Below, piece by piece: positions 1-9,373 of a stretch of 64,000 nucleotides of DNA. Both the position numbers and the translations under genes were made by a program. The notes under the pieces were generated by a model. That model did not search any database. It was given only the letters and a program-made list of their open reading frames with translations, and had not been told where the DNA came from. Location: positions 124,001-188,000 of the forward strand of contig JAEUKT010000002.1 of assembly GCA_016794125.1 (NCBI GenBank). The letters run 5' to 3'. Each line of letters begins with the position of its first letter. The stretch's first letter is position 1. This DNA is from Alphaproteobacteria bacterium (GTDB lineage Bacteria; Pseudomonadota; Alphaproteobacteria; Micavibrionales; UBA2020).

Positions 1-495
1 ACGGCATCTGCCGACGAAAAACTGGCATTGGTGCGCGATATCAACCGCGTCGAGCCTGTGTATAAATTCAGCCCCGATGACAGCATCGTGGAAACCCTGC
101 CGCTTGCCTTTTACCCCGGCGGGCAGCTTGTGTCGATCGTCAAGCCCATGCCGCTTCAGCCTCAATTGTGGTACGTGAAGCTGCCCGAAGAAATCGTCAA
201 CCTTGACGGTTCGACCGCCAATATCCATCACCTGAACGACCGCGCGCCGCTGCAGTTATCGCAACAGACCATCGCCGACTACCTGAAATTCCGCCTCTAT
301 TTCGCCGGAAATATGTGGATGGAAGGCGTGGTGGCGATCGAGGCAGCCGAGGGCTTTCATGCGACCGCGCGCGTTCTGGAACAGGAAGGCCTGTTCGAAA
401 AAAAATTCACGGTTAGCCCGCGCGGCGAAATCACCCTGCAAAGCAAGAAAAAGCTGGGCAGCGGCAAGCGCGTCCCCGACCGCTTCAGCTTTTAA
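1..495 (+). CDS. Partial unknown protein, 3' end only
   Basis: The frame is open from the first base of the window and ends at a TAA (493-495), so this is the C-terminal part (about 164 residues) of a longer protein. A TTG at 28 is inside the coding frame and is not a credible start. I see no signal peptide, membrane segment or recognisable catalytic motif; the visible part is mixed alpha/beta in character and ends in a basic stretch (GKRVPDRFSF). I do not recognise the family. Its stop overlaps the stop of the convergent acyltransferase-ligase gene by four bases, so neither gene has room for a terminator here. Confidence 0.7.
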   Translation, partial: TASADEKLALVRDINRVEPVYKFSPDDSIVETLPLAFYPGGQLVSIVKPMPLQPQLWYVKLPEEIVNLDGSTANIHHLNDRAPLQLSQQTIADYLKFRLYFAGNMWMEGVVAIEAAEGFHATARVLEQEGLFEKKFTVSPRGEITLQSKKKLGSGKRVPDRFSF

Positions 496-3400
496 GCCTC
501 CGCCGCCATTTTCTGCAGCCGCACGTAATCGGTTTTGCCCGTACCCAACACGGGAATTTCCGACGGCACGATCTTTTTCGGCACCGACAACTCGCTTAAA
601 CCTGACGCCTTGAAATGCGCGGAAATCGCATCGGACACTGCGTTCGGATAGGTCGTGAACAGGATCAGCTTCTCGCCCTTCTTGTCGTCCTTAACGCTCA
701 CAACCGCGTGCTGGTGGCCCGGCCAGAGTTTTTGCAACGCCATTTCAACAGCGGTCAGCGACACCATTTCGCCTGCGATTTTCGCAAAGCGTTTCATGCG
801 CCCCTTGATGGTGATAAAGCCGTCTTCATCCAGCGCCACGATATCGCCGGTATCGTACCAGCCTTCATCGGGCGGCTGCAAAATACCGGGGGCATCGGCC
901 TTCAGGTAGCCCATCATCACGTTGGGCCCGCGCATGACCAGCTTGCCGGAATTTTCCTCGATCCCCTCGACCTGTTCGAGTTTGTGGTCGATGCCGGGCA
1001 TCAGGCGGCCGACGCTGCCGGCCTTGTTGTGCATCGGCGTGTTGATCGAAATGACCGGCGCGGTTTCGGTCGCGCCATATCCTTCGAAAATCCGCACGCC
1101 GTATTTTTCGGCATAGACGCGGCGCGTCTCGTCCTTCAGCTTCTCCGCACCTGCAAACACGTAGCGGATAGCGTGGAAATCGTACGGATGCGCAAAACGC
1201 GCATAACCCGAAAGGAAGGTGTCCGTGCCGAACAGGATGGTCGCATTCGTGTCGTAAATCAGTTCCGGCACGATGCGGTAATGCAGCGGCGACGGGTAAT
1301 AAAACGCACGCATGCCGGACAGGATCGGCAGCAGCGTGCCGCCGGTCAGACCGAAGGAATGGAACATCGGCAGGCAGTTGAACACGATGTCCTTCGGGCC
1401 GAAATCGATACGGCTCGCCACCTGATAGCGGTTGGACTGGATGTTCCGGTGCGACAGGACGACGCCCTTGGGCGTACCTTCCGAGCCGGAGGTGAACAGG
1501 ATAACCGCAGGATCATGCGCGCTGGCCTTGCGGCGGAAGCTATCAAGCGTTGCGGGCATATAACGCGCGGCGAGGCCGTAGAGCCGTTCGACAAAGCCGA
1601 TTTCGGCGCGCAAATCCTCCAGATACACGAATTCGACGCCGACCGCCTGCATCGCCTCGATCGTCGGGCCCATCTTGCCCATCTCGATAAAGCGGCGCGA
1701 AGTGATGACGGTTTTCAGCTTCGCCGTTTCGCAGGCGCTGACGACCTGCGCAGGGCCAGAGGAAAAATTGATCATCGCCGGCACTTTGCGCAGCGCATGG
1801 AGCGCAAAAAAGGCGACTGATGTGCCAACCATGTTCGGCAGCAGCACCCCGACGGCAGGTATCGTCGCGCCTTCGCCCGTTTTCAGGCGCTTGTCCATGA
1901 CCTTGGCCAGTACAAAGGCACGGCTGATGAAGTCGCGGTAGGTGACAGGCTCGCGCAAGGGGTCTTCTGCGATGATATGCTTGGTGCCATAGAGGCGCGA
2001 TGCCGACATCAGGGAGGTAAACAGCGGCTTGTCGATTTCGCTGGCATCGAACACCATTTGCGACATCATGTCATACAGCTGCGCGCCCGCGAGCTGGCGG
2101 CGGCGGCGGCCGAAGACACCTTCCGGCAGTTCGAACTTGCGTGGCGGCAGGATGGTCATGGTGATCTTGGGAAAACGGCGCAGCACGGTTTTTCCGGCGG
2201 AGCGGGAGAACGGCGTATATTGCGCGCCGTCGATGCGTATCGGCAGCACCATCGCGCCCGCTTTGTCGGCGATCATGCCGGGGCCTTCATAGACCTTCAT
2301 CAGCGAGCCGGTCATCGAAATGCGGCCTTCGGGAAAAATCATGCCCGTCTTGCCGCTCTTTACTACGTCGATCAGCGATTTCAGCGCCAGCGGATTGGTG
2401 GGATCGACCGGATAGGCATCGACCATGCGGAGCAAGGGTTTCATCCACCACGCCCGCGCGATGTAGGTATTGACGGCAAAAGTGATCTTGTTCGGAAGGT
2501 ACGCAGCAATCAGCGCAGCATCTAGGAACGAAGTGTGGTTCGCGATAATCAGCACGCGGTCGCCCGCTTTCTCGAAATTCTCCAGCCCCTTCACTTCGAC
2601 GTTATACGCCCATTTGAAAATCGCGCGGCAGACGGAACGCAGCAGCGCGTCCGGCAGCAATTGCACGATGTAAATGGCGACAAGGATATCCATCAGCGCC
2701 ATAGCAAGGAAAATGCCCGGGATGCTGGCACCCGCCTTGAGCAGCACCGCGCCGATGATGGACGACGCCACCATGAACAGCGCGTTCATGATATTCAGCC
2801 CCGCAATCATGCGCGCCATGTAATTGGGGTCGGTGCGTTTTTGAACGATGGCATAAAGCGGCACGACGAACATCCCGCCCGACACCGCAATCGCCAGCAG
2901 GTCGGCCACGATGCGCCAGTTGCCGGGCTGCGACAGGAAGGTGGATGCCGTCAGCAGGTTCGGCTGCGGCGGCAGCGCGGCATTGGCTGCAAAATAAAGG
3001 TCGATGCCGAACACCGCCATGCCGATTGCCGCGAGCGGCACATAGGTCGCCTGCACCTGCCCCTTCAACAGTTTCGAGCAAAGGACCGAACCAGCAGCAA
3101 TACCGACCGAGAATAGCGTCAGCAGCAGCGTCACGACGCTTTCATCGCCGCCCAGATAAATTTTGGCGAAGGCGGGGAATTGCGTCAGATAGGTCGCCCC
3201 CACCAGCCAGAACCATGAAACCGCAAGAATGGCGCGGTAAATGCCGGTATTTTCCTGCGTTGCCGCCAGAATTTTCTGTGTTTCCTCCCAGAAGTTGCGG
3301 TTGATGACGAGGTCAGGCGATGGGCCCGGCGCCGCCGGAATGAACCGGCTGGCGCAATACCCCGCTACAGCGACCGTTACACAGGCGACGGAAATAATAA

Positions 3401-3914
3401 CTTCTCCCAATTCGCGATGCGCAATCAGCACACCGCCCGCAATCGTGCCCAACAGGATCGCCATAAACGTGCCTGCCTCGACATAGGCGTTGCCGCTCAG
3501 CAATTCTTTGCCTTCAAGATGCTGGGGCAGAACCGCGTATTTCACGGGCCCGAAAAAAGTGGAATGCAGCCCCATGCAGAACAGCACGACGAACAGCACG
3601 AACAGGCTATGCGTCAGGAAACCTACCGCCGCCAGCAGCATAAAGCCGATCTCAGCGATCTTCACATACTGCGCAATCCGTGCGCGGTCGATTTTATCCG
3701 CGAACTGCCCTGCTGTGGCGGAGAACAGGAAGAACGGCAGGATAAACACCCCCGCCGCCATGGTGACCAGTATTTGCGGCGGGATCGAGGTTTCCGTCGC
3801 AAGCCGGAAAGTGATGAGCATCGCCATCGCCGTCTTGAACAGGTTGTCGTTGAACGCGCCCAGGAATTGCGTCAGGAACAGCGGAAAAAACCGCCGCGAT
3901 TTCAGGATGGACAT
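492..3914 (-). CDS. aas: MFS / PlsC acyltransferase / acyl-ACP ligase fusion (Aas-type)
   Basis: This 1140-residue protein fuses three functions used in lysophospholipid recycling. Residues 1 to about 420 form an LplT-like MFS transporter with many membrane segments. Residues about 435-640 form a PlsC-type acyltransferase with the NHTSFLD motif (H460, D465) and FPEGR (527-531). The remainder is an AMP-forming acyl-CoA/ACP synthetase with the P-loop-like FTSGSEGTPKG and a YDTGD motif. In E. coli LplT and Aas are separate neighbours that import and reacylate lysophosphatidylethanolamine at the inner membrane; here the flippase is joined to the enzyme. Start ATG follows a GAGGGGCG ribosome-binding site. 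The gene lies downstream of pepA on the same strand (58-base gap). The architecture is clear; the exact lipid substrate is inferred. Confidence 0.9.
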   Translation of the reverse strand: MSILKSRRFFPLFLTQFLGAFNDNLFKTAMAMLITFRLATETSIPPQILVTMAAGVFILPFFLFSATAGQFADKIDRARIAQYVKIAEIGFMLLAAVGFLTHSLFVLFVVLFCMGLHSTFFGPVKYAVLPQHLEGKELLSGNAYVEAGTFMAILLGTIAGGVLIAHRELGEVIISVACVTVAVAGYCASRFIPAAPGPSPDLVINRNFWEETQKILAATQENTGIYRAILAVSWFWLVGATYLTQFPAFAKIYLGGDESVVTLLLTLFSVGIAAGSVLCSKLLKGQVQATYVPLAAIGMAVFGIDLYFAANAALPPQPNLLTASTFLSQPGNWRIVADLLAIAVSGGMFVVPLYAIVQKRTDPNYMARMIAGLNIMNALFMVASSIIGAVLLKAGASIPGIFLAMALMDILVAIYIVQLLPDALLRSVCRAIFKWAYNVEVKGLENFEKAGDRVLIIANHTSFLDAALIAAYLPNKITFAVNTYIARAWWMKPLLRMVDAYPVDPTNPLALKSLIDVVKSGKTGMIFPEGRISMTGSLMKVYEGPGMIADKAGAMVLPIRIDGAQYTPFSRSAGKTVLRRFPKITMTILPPRKFELPEGVFGRRRRQLAGAQLYDMMSQMVFDASEIDKPLFTSLMSASRLYGTKHIIAEDPLREPVTYRDFISRAFVLAKVMDKRLKTGEGATIPAVGVLLPNMVGTSVAFFALHALRKVPAMINFSSGPAQVVSACETAKLKTVITSRRFIEMGKMGPTIEAMQAVGVEFVYLEDLRAEIGFVERLYGLAARYMPATLDSFRRKASAHDPAVILFTSGSEGTPKGVVLSHRNIQSNRYQVASRIDFGPKDIVFNCLPMFHSFGLTGGTLLPILSGMRAFYYPSPLHYRIVPELIYDTNATILFGTDTFLSGYARFAHPYDFHAIRYVFAGAEKLKDETRRVYAEKYGVRIFEGYGATETAPVISINTPMHNKAGSVGRLMPGIDHKLEQVEGIEENSGKLVMRGPNVMMGYLKADAPGILQPPDEGWYDTGDIVALDEDGFITIKGRMKRFAKIAGEMVSLTAVEMALQKLWPGHQHAVVSVKDDKKGEKLILFTTYPNAVSDAISAHFKASGLSELSVPKKIVPSEIPVLGTGKTDYVRLQKMAAEA

Positions 3915-3972
3915 GCGTTGTCGCGCCCCTCGTCAGATGGTTAAAGAGACGCCCGGAAGAAGCCCGGCCGCC

Positions 3973-5472
3973 TTATTCGAAGTTTTCCGCCACGAAACGG
4001 TCGAGCAGGCGCACGCCGAACGCCGACGCGCCCTTCGGCGCTGCCGTGCGGTCTTTGTTGTTCCATGCTACGCCCGCGATATCGAGATGCGCCCATTTCA
4101 CGCCCGGCTGGATGAACCGCTTCAGGAAATGCGCGCCGATGGCGGAACCCGCGTCGCGGCCGCCCGAGATGTTCTTGATGTCGGCAGCGGGGCTGTCGAT
4201 CGCCTTGTCCCAGGCATCATTCAGCGGCAGGCGCCAGAGTTCTTCGCCGACCGACTGGCCAGCCAAAGTCAATTGCTGCGCAAGGCCGTCATCGTTCGAG
4301 AACAGACCCGCATATTCATGACCCAGCGCGATGATGACCGCGCCCGTCAGCGTCGCAAGATCGACGATATGCGTAGGCTGGAACTGTTCTTGCGCATACC
4401 ACAGCGCGTCGCACAGGATCAGGCGGCCTTCGGCATCGGTGTTCAGGATTTCAATTGTCTGGCCGGACATGGATGTCACGATGTCGCTGGGGCGGCAGGC
4501 ATTGCCCGACGGCATGTTTTCGGCCAGCGCAACCACGCCCACCACGTTCACCTTCGCGCCGCGCGCGGCCAGCGCGTACATCAGGCCGGTCACGGCCGCT
4601 GCACCCGCCATATCCCATTTCATGTCTTCCATGCCCGCGCCGGGTTTCAGCGAAATACCGCCGGTATCGAACGTCACGCCCTTGCCGACGAAGCAGATCG
4701 TTTTGTCTTTCTTGCTGCCGCCGTGATATTCCATGGTCACCAGTTTCGGCTCGCGCGCGGAACCTTGCCCGACGGCCTCCAGCGCGCCCATGCCAAGCTT
4801 CTGGATTTCCTTCATGCCGAGCGTCTTGACCTTCACGCCCAGCGGCACCAGCTCGCTCTTGATGATATCGGCAAAGCTGGCGGGATAGAGATGATTGGGG
4901 GTTTCGGAGACGAGGTCGCGCGTCAGGTAGACGCCGTCGATCAGCGTATCGGCCTCATCGAACAGCTTCTTGGCCTTTTGCGGATGGTCAACGGTGAAGC
5001 TGAGCGATTTCACGGTCGGCTTTTTGTCTTTGGGTTCTTTCGTCAGGTATTTGTCGAAGCGGTAGGACGACAGAACCGCGCCCGCCGCCATGCTGCACGC
5101 CGCTTCATTGGCATCGAGGTGCTTGAGCGCAAGGCCTTCCGACGAAAACGCCAGTTCCGCGCTTGCCGCCTTGCGGGCGTTCAGCAGTGAGACGACCGTG
5201 CCGCCGATTTTTTCAAAATCCGTTTCCTTCAGGTCTTCGGTCTTGCCAAGGCCGACGATGACCAGATGGCGGTGGGGCAGGCCTTCGGGCCCCGAAATTA
5301 CCAGCGTTTGCGCTTTTTTGCCCTCGAAGCTCTCCGCCTCGATCGCGCGTTTCAGCGCGCCGTTGGTTTTCTTGTCCGCCCATTTGCCGCCCTCCAGCAA
5401 TTTGCCGCCCTCGGTCGCAAAGGCGACAAAGGCATCGGATTTGGGGGCTTTTGAATCGAAAGAGATTTTCAT
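3973..5472 (-). CDS. pepA: Leucyl aminopeptidase (M17, PepA)
   Basis: A 499-residue cytosolic M17 aminopeptidase that removes N-terminal residues from peptides with two metal ions. The family signature NTDAEGRL is present near residue 340, preceded by the metal and active-site segment GKGVTFDTGGISLKPG and followed by an intact C-terminal catalytic domain ending DIAGVAWN. The N-terminal macro-like domain is more variable, as usual. Length matches the family (about 500). The start ATG is preceded by AGGTCTGCC. It is divergent from lptF with about 110 bases between them, so promoters for both must lie in 5473-5585. Some PepA proteins also bind DNA; nothing in the sequence decides that here. Confidence 0.95.
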   Translation of the reverse strand: MKISFDSKAPKSDAFVAFATEGGKLLEGGKWADKKTNGALKRAIEAESFEGKKAQTLVISGPEGLPHRHLVIVGLGKTEDLKETDFEKIGGTVVSLLNARKAASAELAFSSEGLALKHLDANEAACSMAAGAVLSSYRFDKYLTKEPKDKKPTVKSLSFTVDHPQKAKKLFDEADTLIDGVYLTRDLVSETPNHLYPASFADIIKSELVPLGVKVKTLGMKEIQKLGMGALEAVGQGSAREPKLVTMEYHGGSKKDKTICFVGKGVTFDTGGISLKPGAGMEDMKWDMAGAAAVTGLMYALAARGAKVNVVGVVALAENMPSGNACRPSDIVTSMSGQTIEILNTDAEGRLILCDALWYAQEQFQPTHIVDLATLTGAVIIALGHEYAGLFSNDDGLAQQLTLAGQSVGEELWRLPLNDAWDKAIDSPAADIKNISGGRDAGSAIGAHFLKRFIQPGVKWAHLDIAGVAWNNKDRTAAPKGASAFGVRLLDRFVAENFE

Positions 5473-5585
5473 GGCAGACCTATTTTTCTTCCTTTTTGGG
5501 ACGGGAGAGGCTAAAAAACCTTAGAGGATAAATATAAAGAGGTGGTTAAGACGAAGTCCACCCAAAGATTGCCCGGAAGCAGGTC

Positions 5586-6737
5586 ATGCTGATTACCCGC
5601 TACCTTATGAAGAATCTGGTTTCCGCGACCATTTTCGTCACGCTTGCGCTGACGATGGTGGTGCTGCTGACGCAATCCTTGAAGATTCTGGAACTGGTTG
5701 CCAATTCCGATGCACCGCCCGGCCTGTTCGTCAAAATGGTCGCGTTGTCCCTTCCCAAGTTTCTGGAAACCATCCTGCCCGTCGCCCTCGTGATTGCGAC
5801 GATTTTCACCTATAACAAGTTTATTATGGATAACGAGCTGGTCGTGCTGCGTTCTTGCGGCTTTGACCACCATGCGCTTGCCCGCCCTGCCCTGCTGCTG
5901 GCAGCCTGCACAGTCATCGGCATGCTGGTGCTGACGACCTATGCGACACCCGTATCCTATACTGCCATGCAGTCCCTGCGCACGCAGGTGATGTCGAAAT
6001 ATTCGGCCTTTCTGCTGCGCGAAGGCGTGTTCAATACCTTCGGCAAGGACCTGACCGTTTACGTGCGCGGGCGCGACCGCAACGGCGACCTGACCGGCAT
6101 CCTGATCCACGACCGCCGCGACAAGAACAAACCGCCCAGCACAACCACCGCCAAGCGCGGCCGCCTGGTGATGAACAAGGACATCCCGACCATTCTGGTG
6201 CAGGACGGCATGCGGCAGCAGATGGATACGGCCAGCAATTCCGTCAGCCGCCTTTACTTCTCAGAATACATGATCGAGGTCAATTCGCTCGACACAGGCC
6301 AGCGCGTGCGCAACCGCGATTACAGCGAACGCACCCTGCCCGAGCTGCTGCGCCCCGACATGTCCGTGAAATACGACCGCGACCACCGCGAGGTGTTTCT
6401 GGCCGAAGCCCATGCCGACCTTGTGCGCCCGTTCCTGTCGGTCGCCTTTGTGCTGCCGGCGCTCGCAGTTCTGCTGGTCGGCCCGTTCAACCGGCGCGGA
6501 CAGGGACGTAAGGTGACGGTCGCCGTGCTGATTATCGTCGTCATTCTGGCGGCGAACCTGATGCTGACCAGCACAACAAGACGGCATATCGAACTGGCGC
6601 CGCTGCTGTACATCGCGGTTTTTGCGCCCATTTTCGCCAGTTATTACGCGCTGGGGCTGCGGGGCGAACAGCAGATCATGGCGCTGCTGCGCCGCTGGAA
6701 CGAGCGCCGCGGGCCGCAGGCGGGGGGGCTGGCATGA
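5586..6737 (+). CDS. lptF: LPS export ABC permease LptF
   Basis: A 383-residue YjgP/YjgQ family permease, one of the two transmembrane subunits of the LptB2FG transporter that extracts lipopolysaccharide from the inner membrane. It has paired N-terminal membrane segments, a long periplasmic beta-rich domain (about residues 120-270) and C-terminal segments beginning near DLVRPFLSVAFVLPALAVLL. It starts MLITRYLMKNL, typical for LptF. The last four bases overlap the start of lptG (ATGA), showing translational coupling. The order lptF-lptG upstream of mlaA and mlaC groups two outer-membrane lipid pathways. Confidence 0.93.
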   Translation: MLITRYLMKNLVSATIFVTLALTMVVLLTQSLKILELVANSDAPPGLFVKMVALSLPKFLETILPVALVIATIFTYNKFIMDNELVVLRSCGFDHHALARPALLLAACTVIGMLVLTTYATPVSYTAMQSLRTQVMSKYSAFLLREGVFNTFGKDLTVYVRGRDRNGDLTGILIHDRRDKNKPPSTTTAKRGRLVMNKDIPTILVQDGMRQQMDTASNSVSRLYFSEYMIEVNSLDTGQRVRNRDYSERTLPELLRPDMSVKYDRDHREVFLAEAHADLVRPFLSVAFVLPALAVLLVGPFNRRGQGRKVTVAVLIIVVILAANLMLTSTTRRHIELAPLLYIAVFAPIFASYYALGLRGEQQIMALLRRWNERRGPQAGGLA

Positions 6738-7825
6738 TTTCATCCCCGACCCTGTTCCGTTATATCAGCCGCAGTTTCATGTTCAACGTACTGATGATTT
6801 CTTTCGTGCTGATCGGGCTTGTTTTCGTCATCAACTCGATCGAGCTGCTCCGCCGCGCGGCGACGCACCCCGATATAGGCCTGCCGCTGGTGATCCAGAT
6901 GTCGCTGCTGTCGCTGCCGCAATTCGTAGAGCGTGTGCTGCCCTTTGCCGTGCTGTTCGGGTCGATCTATACCTGCTGGCGGCTGAACAAGACGCATGAA
7001 CTGGTCGTCATCCGTTCCTCCGGCCTGTCGGCATGGCAGTTCCTGTTCCCGATGATGGCGGCGGCGATGCTGTTCGGGTTGTGCGTCACCACGATGATGA
7101 ACCCGATTTCCGCCATCTTGTCCGCGAAATACGAACAGTTGGAGGACACACACCTGAAGGCCAAGCAAAGCACGGTCGCCATCCTGCGCACCGGCATCTG
7201 GCTGCGGCAGCCGGTCGAAAAGGGCTATGCCCTGATCCATGCCGCAGGTTTCGACCAGCAGGAATGGAAGCTGTCGGATGTCATCGTGTTCTTTTTCGAC
7301 GATGAAGATAATTTCACCCGCCGGATCGACAGCCCGCTGGCATTCCTGCGCGACGGGCATTGGGAACTGCGGAACGCCCTGCTGAACGATCGCAACGGGG
7401 TTACCCGCCGCGACATAGAATTATTGAAAACAGAGCTGACCGCCAGCAAGATCGAAGAATCGTTCTCCTCGCCCGAAACGATTTCCTTCTGGAGCCTGCC
7501 CGAATATATCCGGATTATGGAAGAAACCGGCTTCCCCGCCACCCGGCTGCATATCCGCCTCCATTCCCTGATGGCGCAGCCGTTCTTTTTCGTGGCGATG
7601 GTGCTGCTGGCTGCGACATTTTCGCTACGCCCGCCAAGATTCGGGGGGGCGGGGGTACTGTTAGCCCTTGGCGTAGCCATTGGATTCTTTGTATTCTTCA
7701 TGGACTCAATGCTCGGCGCTTTCGGACTGTCGCAAAAGATTCCCGCGTATCTCGCAGCCTGGACACCCGCGATCGTTAGCCTGCTTCTGGGGACAACTGC
7801 TTTGTTGCACCTCGAGGACGGTTAA
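6734..7825 (+). CDS. lptG: LPS export ABC permease LptG
   Basis: A 363-residue YjgP/YjgQ family protein, partner of LptF in LPS export. The N-terminus (LFRYISRSFMFNVLMISF), the central periplasmic domain and the C-terminal membrane segments (HSLMAQPFFFVAMVLLAATFSLRPP) match LptG layout and length. Its ATG overlaps the lptF stop. The gene ends 71 bases before the mlaA start, with no terminator visible in between, so co-transcription with mlaA-mlaC is plausible. LptF and LptG assignments rest on order and N-terminal pattern; the two proteins are paralogues. Confidence 0.92.
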   Translation: MISSPTLFRYISRSFMFNVLMISFVLIGLVFVINSIELLRRAATHPDIGLPLVIQMSLLSLPQFVERVLPFAVLFGSIYTCWRLNKTHELVVIRSSGLSAWQFLFPMMAAAMLFGLCVTTMMNPISAILSAKYEQLEDTHLKAKQSTVAILRTGIWLRQPVEKGYALIHAAGFDQQEWKLSDVIVFFFDDEDNFTRRIDSPLAFLRDGHWELRNALLNDRNGVTRRDIELLKTELTASKIEESFSSPETISFWSLPEYIRIMEETGFPATRLHIRLHSLMAQPFFFVAMVLLAATFSLRPPRFGGAGVLLALGVAIGFFVFFMDSMLGAFGLSQKIPAYLAAWTPAIVSLLLGTTALLHLEDG

Positions 7826-7896
7826 GAATTGAGTAATGCTATGTAGTTAAAGTGGTATTCAGCACTATATTGAACGCAAGAACGGAAAATTTGAAC

Positions 7897-8667
7897 ATGT
7901 CTCGGGCAGCTAACCTCTCTACCAAAATTATGACCATCGCGCTTTGCGGCTTTCTGGCCGTCAGCGCCACTTCCTGCGCGAAGTCGGTCAATCCCGAAAC
8001 CGGTTACAAAACAGGCATCAACGACCCGATCGAGCCGTTCAACCGCGGCGTTTTCGCCTTCAACAACATCCTCGACATCGCCCTGATCGAGCCCGTCGCA
8101 AAAGTTTATAATTTCATCCTGCCGGGCTTCGTGCGCGACGGCGTGCAGAACTTCATGCGCAACCTGCGCTCGCCGATCATCATCGGTAACCAGCTGCTGC
8201 AATTCGACCTCAAGGGCGCCGGCGTTGCGACCGCGCGCATGATCATCAACACCACCGCCGGTATCGGCGGTCTGGTGGATGTGGCCTCCGCGCAGGGCCT
8301 TGCCTATGAACCCGAAGATTTCGGCCAGACGCTGGCCGTGTGGGGCCTCGGCGACGGCTTCTACCTCGTCCTGCCCGTCATCGGCCCGTCGTCACTGCGC
8401 GACACCGGCGGCATGGTGGCAGACGGTCTGGCCGATCCGCTGCGCCTGCTCGCGCACAACACCGACAACATGTGGTGGTACTACACCCGCCTTGGCGTCG
8501 AGGGTCTTGATACCCGCGCACGCCTTGTGAAGGCGGTTGAAGACCTCCGCGCGAACAGCCTCGACTACTACGCGGCTGTCCGTTCCGCCTACTCGCAAAA
8601 ACGCCAGTCGCTGATCCGCGACGAACGTGCGGGCGACAGCGCGGCGATCCCCGACTACGGCAATTAA
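7897..8667 (+). CDS. mlaA: MlaA/VacJ outer-membrane lipoprotein
   Basis: About 256 residues. MlaA sits in the outer membrane and removes mislocalised phospholipids from the outer leaflet, handing them to MlaC. The family hallmark NDPIEPFNRGVFAFN follows the signal peptide and lipobox-like region (SATSC), and the conserved stretch GFVRDGVQNFMRNL and EDFGQTLAVWG...GPSSLRD are present. I chose the ATG at 7897 because it begins a basic n-region and hydrophobic core; the frame is open upstream to a GTG at 7852 but that would bury the signal peptide. The lipobox is not ideal (A-T-S-C). mlaC follows 25 bases downstream. Confidence 0.92.
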   Translation: MSRAANLSTKIMTIALCGFLAVSATSCAKSVNPETGYKTGINDPIEPFNRGVFAFNNILDIALIEPVAKVYNFILPGFVRDGVQNFMRNLRSPIIIGNQLLQFDLKGAGVATARMIINTTAGIGGLVDVASAQGLAYEPEDFGQTLAVWGLGDGFYLVLPVIGPSSLRDTGGMVADGLADPLRLLAHNTDNMWWYYTRLGVEGLDTRARLVKAVEDLRANSLDYYAAVRSAYSQKRQSLIRDERAGDSAAIPDYGN

Positions 8668-8692
8668 CAATAAAAAAAGAGGTAAATAGAGA

Positions 8693-9301
8693 ATGCGTTT
8701 CCACCTGATACTTGCGGCTTTCGCGTTCATCCTGTTTGCCTCGCCTGCCGCCTTCGCCGCCAAAACCGACGATACGCCGGCAGCCCAGTTCGTGCAGAAA
8801 ATGGGCGACAAGGCGCTGACATCCCTCACCGACCGCGACCTCGCCGCGAATGTGCGCGCAACCCGCGTCCGCAGCTTGCTGCGCGATAATTTCGACGTGC
8901 AGACCATCGGTCGCTTCGTGATGGGCCCCTCGTGGAAAACCGCAACGGCAGCCCAAAAATCGCAATACATGGACCTCTTCGAGGACATGATTGTTGCGAC
9001 CTACACCAAGCGCTTCTCCGAATATTCGGGCCAGTCGTTCAAGGTGACGGGATCGACCAAATCAAACGAAACCGACAGTCTGGTCAAAAGCCAGATCCTG
9101 CAAAAAGACGGCCCGCCCGTGATGGTGGACTGGCGCGTACGCAACAAGGGCGCCGGCTTTAAAGTCGTCGATGTCGTCGTTGAAAACATCAGCATGACCA
9201 TGACCCAGCGCGACGATTTCGCGGGCGTCATCAGCAGCAAGGGCATCGACGGTTTGCTCGACGTCCTGCGCCAGCGCGCCGGCAAAGTCGCCAAGAAATA
9301 G
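8693..9301 (+). CDS. mlaC: MlaC/Ttg2D periplasmic phospholipid carrier
   Basis: A 202-residue secreted protein with a clear signal peptide (cleavage expected after AFA, near residue 22). The mature part matches the MlaC/toluene-tolerance Ttg2 family: VRATRVRSLLRDNFDVQTIGRFVMG near the start, then WRVRNKGAGFKVVDVVVENISM. MlaC carries phospholipid between MlaA and the MlaFEDB complex in the inner membrane; mlaFEDB is not in this window. Start supported by AGAGG upstream. An intrinsic terminator lies 20 bases after the stop, ending this transcription unit. Confidence 0.92.
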   Translation: MRFHLILAAFAFILFASPAAFAAKTDDTPAAQFVQKMGDKALTSLTDRDLAANVRATRVRSLLRDNFDVQTIGRFVMGPSWKTATAAQKSQYMDLFEDMIVATYTKRFSEYSGQSFKVTGSTKSNETDSLVKSQILQKDGPPVMVDWRVRNKGAGFKVVDVVVENISMTMTQRDDFAGVISSKGIDGLLDVLRQRAGKVAKK

Positions 9302-9320
9302 CCGCCCGAACAGCGGATAC

Positions 9321-9356
9321 AAAAAAAGCCCGGAAGACATTCCGGGCTTTTTTTTC
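9321..9356. terminator. Bidirectional intrinsic terminator, mlaC/ettA
   Basis: An 8-bp perfect stem agcccgga (9327-9334) / tccgggct (9341-9348) with a 6-base loop is flanked by A7 on the left and a T run on the right. It lies between the convergent mlaC (+) and ettA (-) and can serve both strands. Confidence 0.88.
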
Positions 9357-9373
9357 TTGGCCACTTTCGCCGC

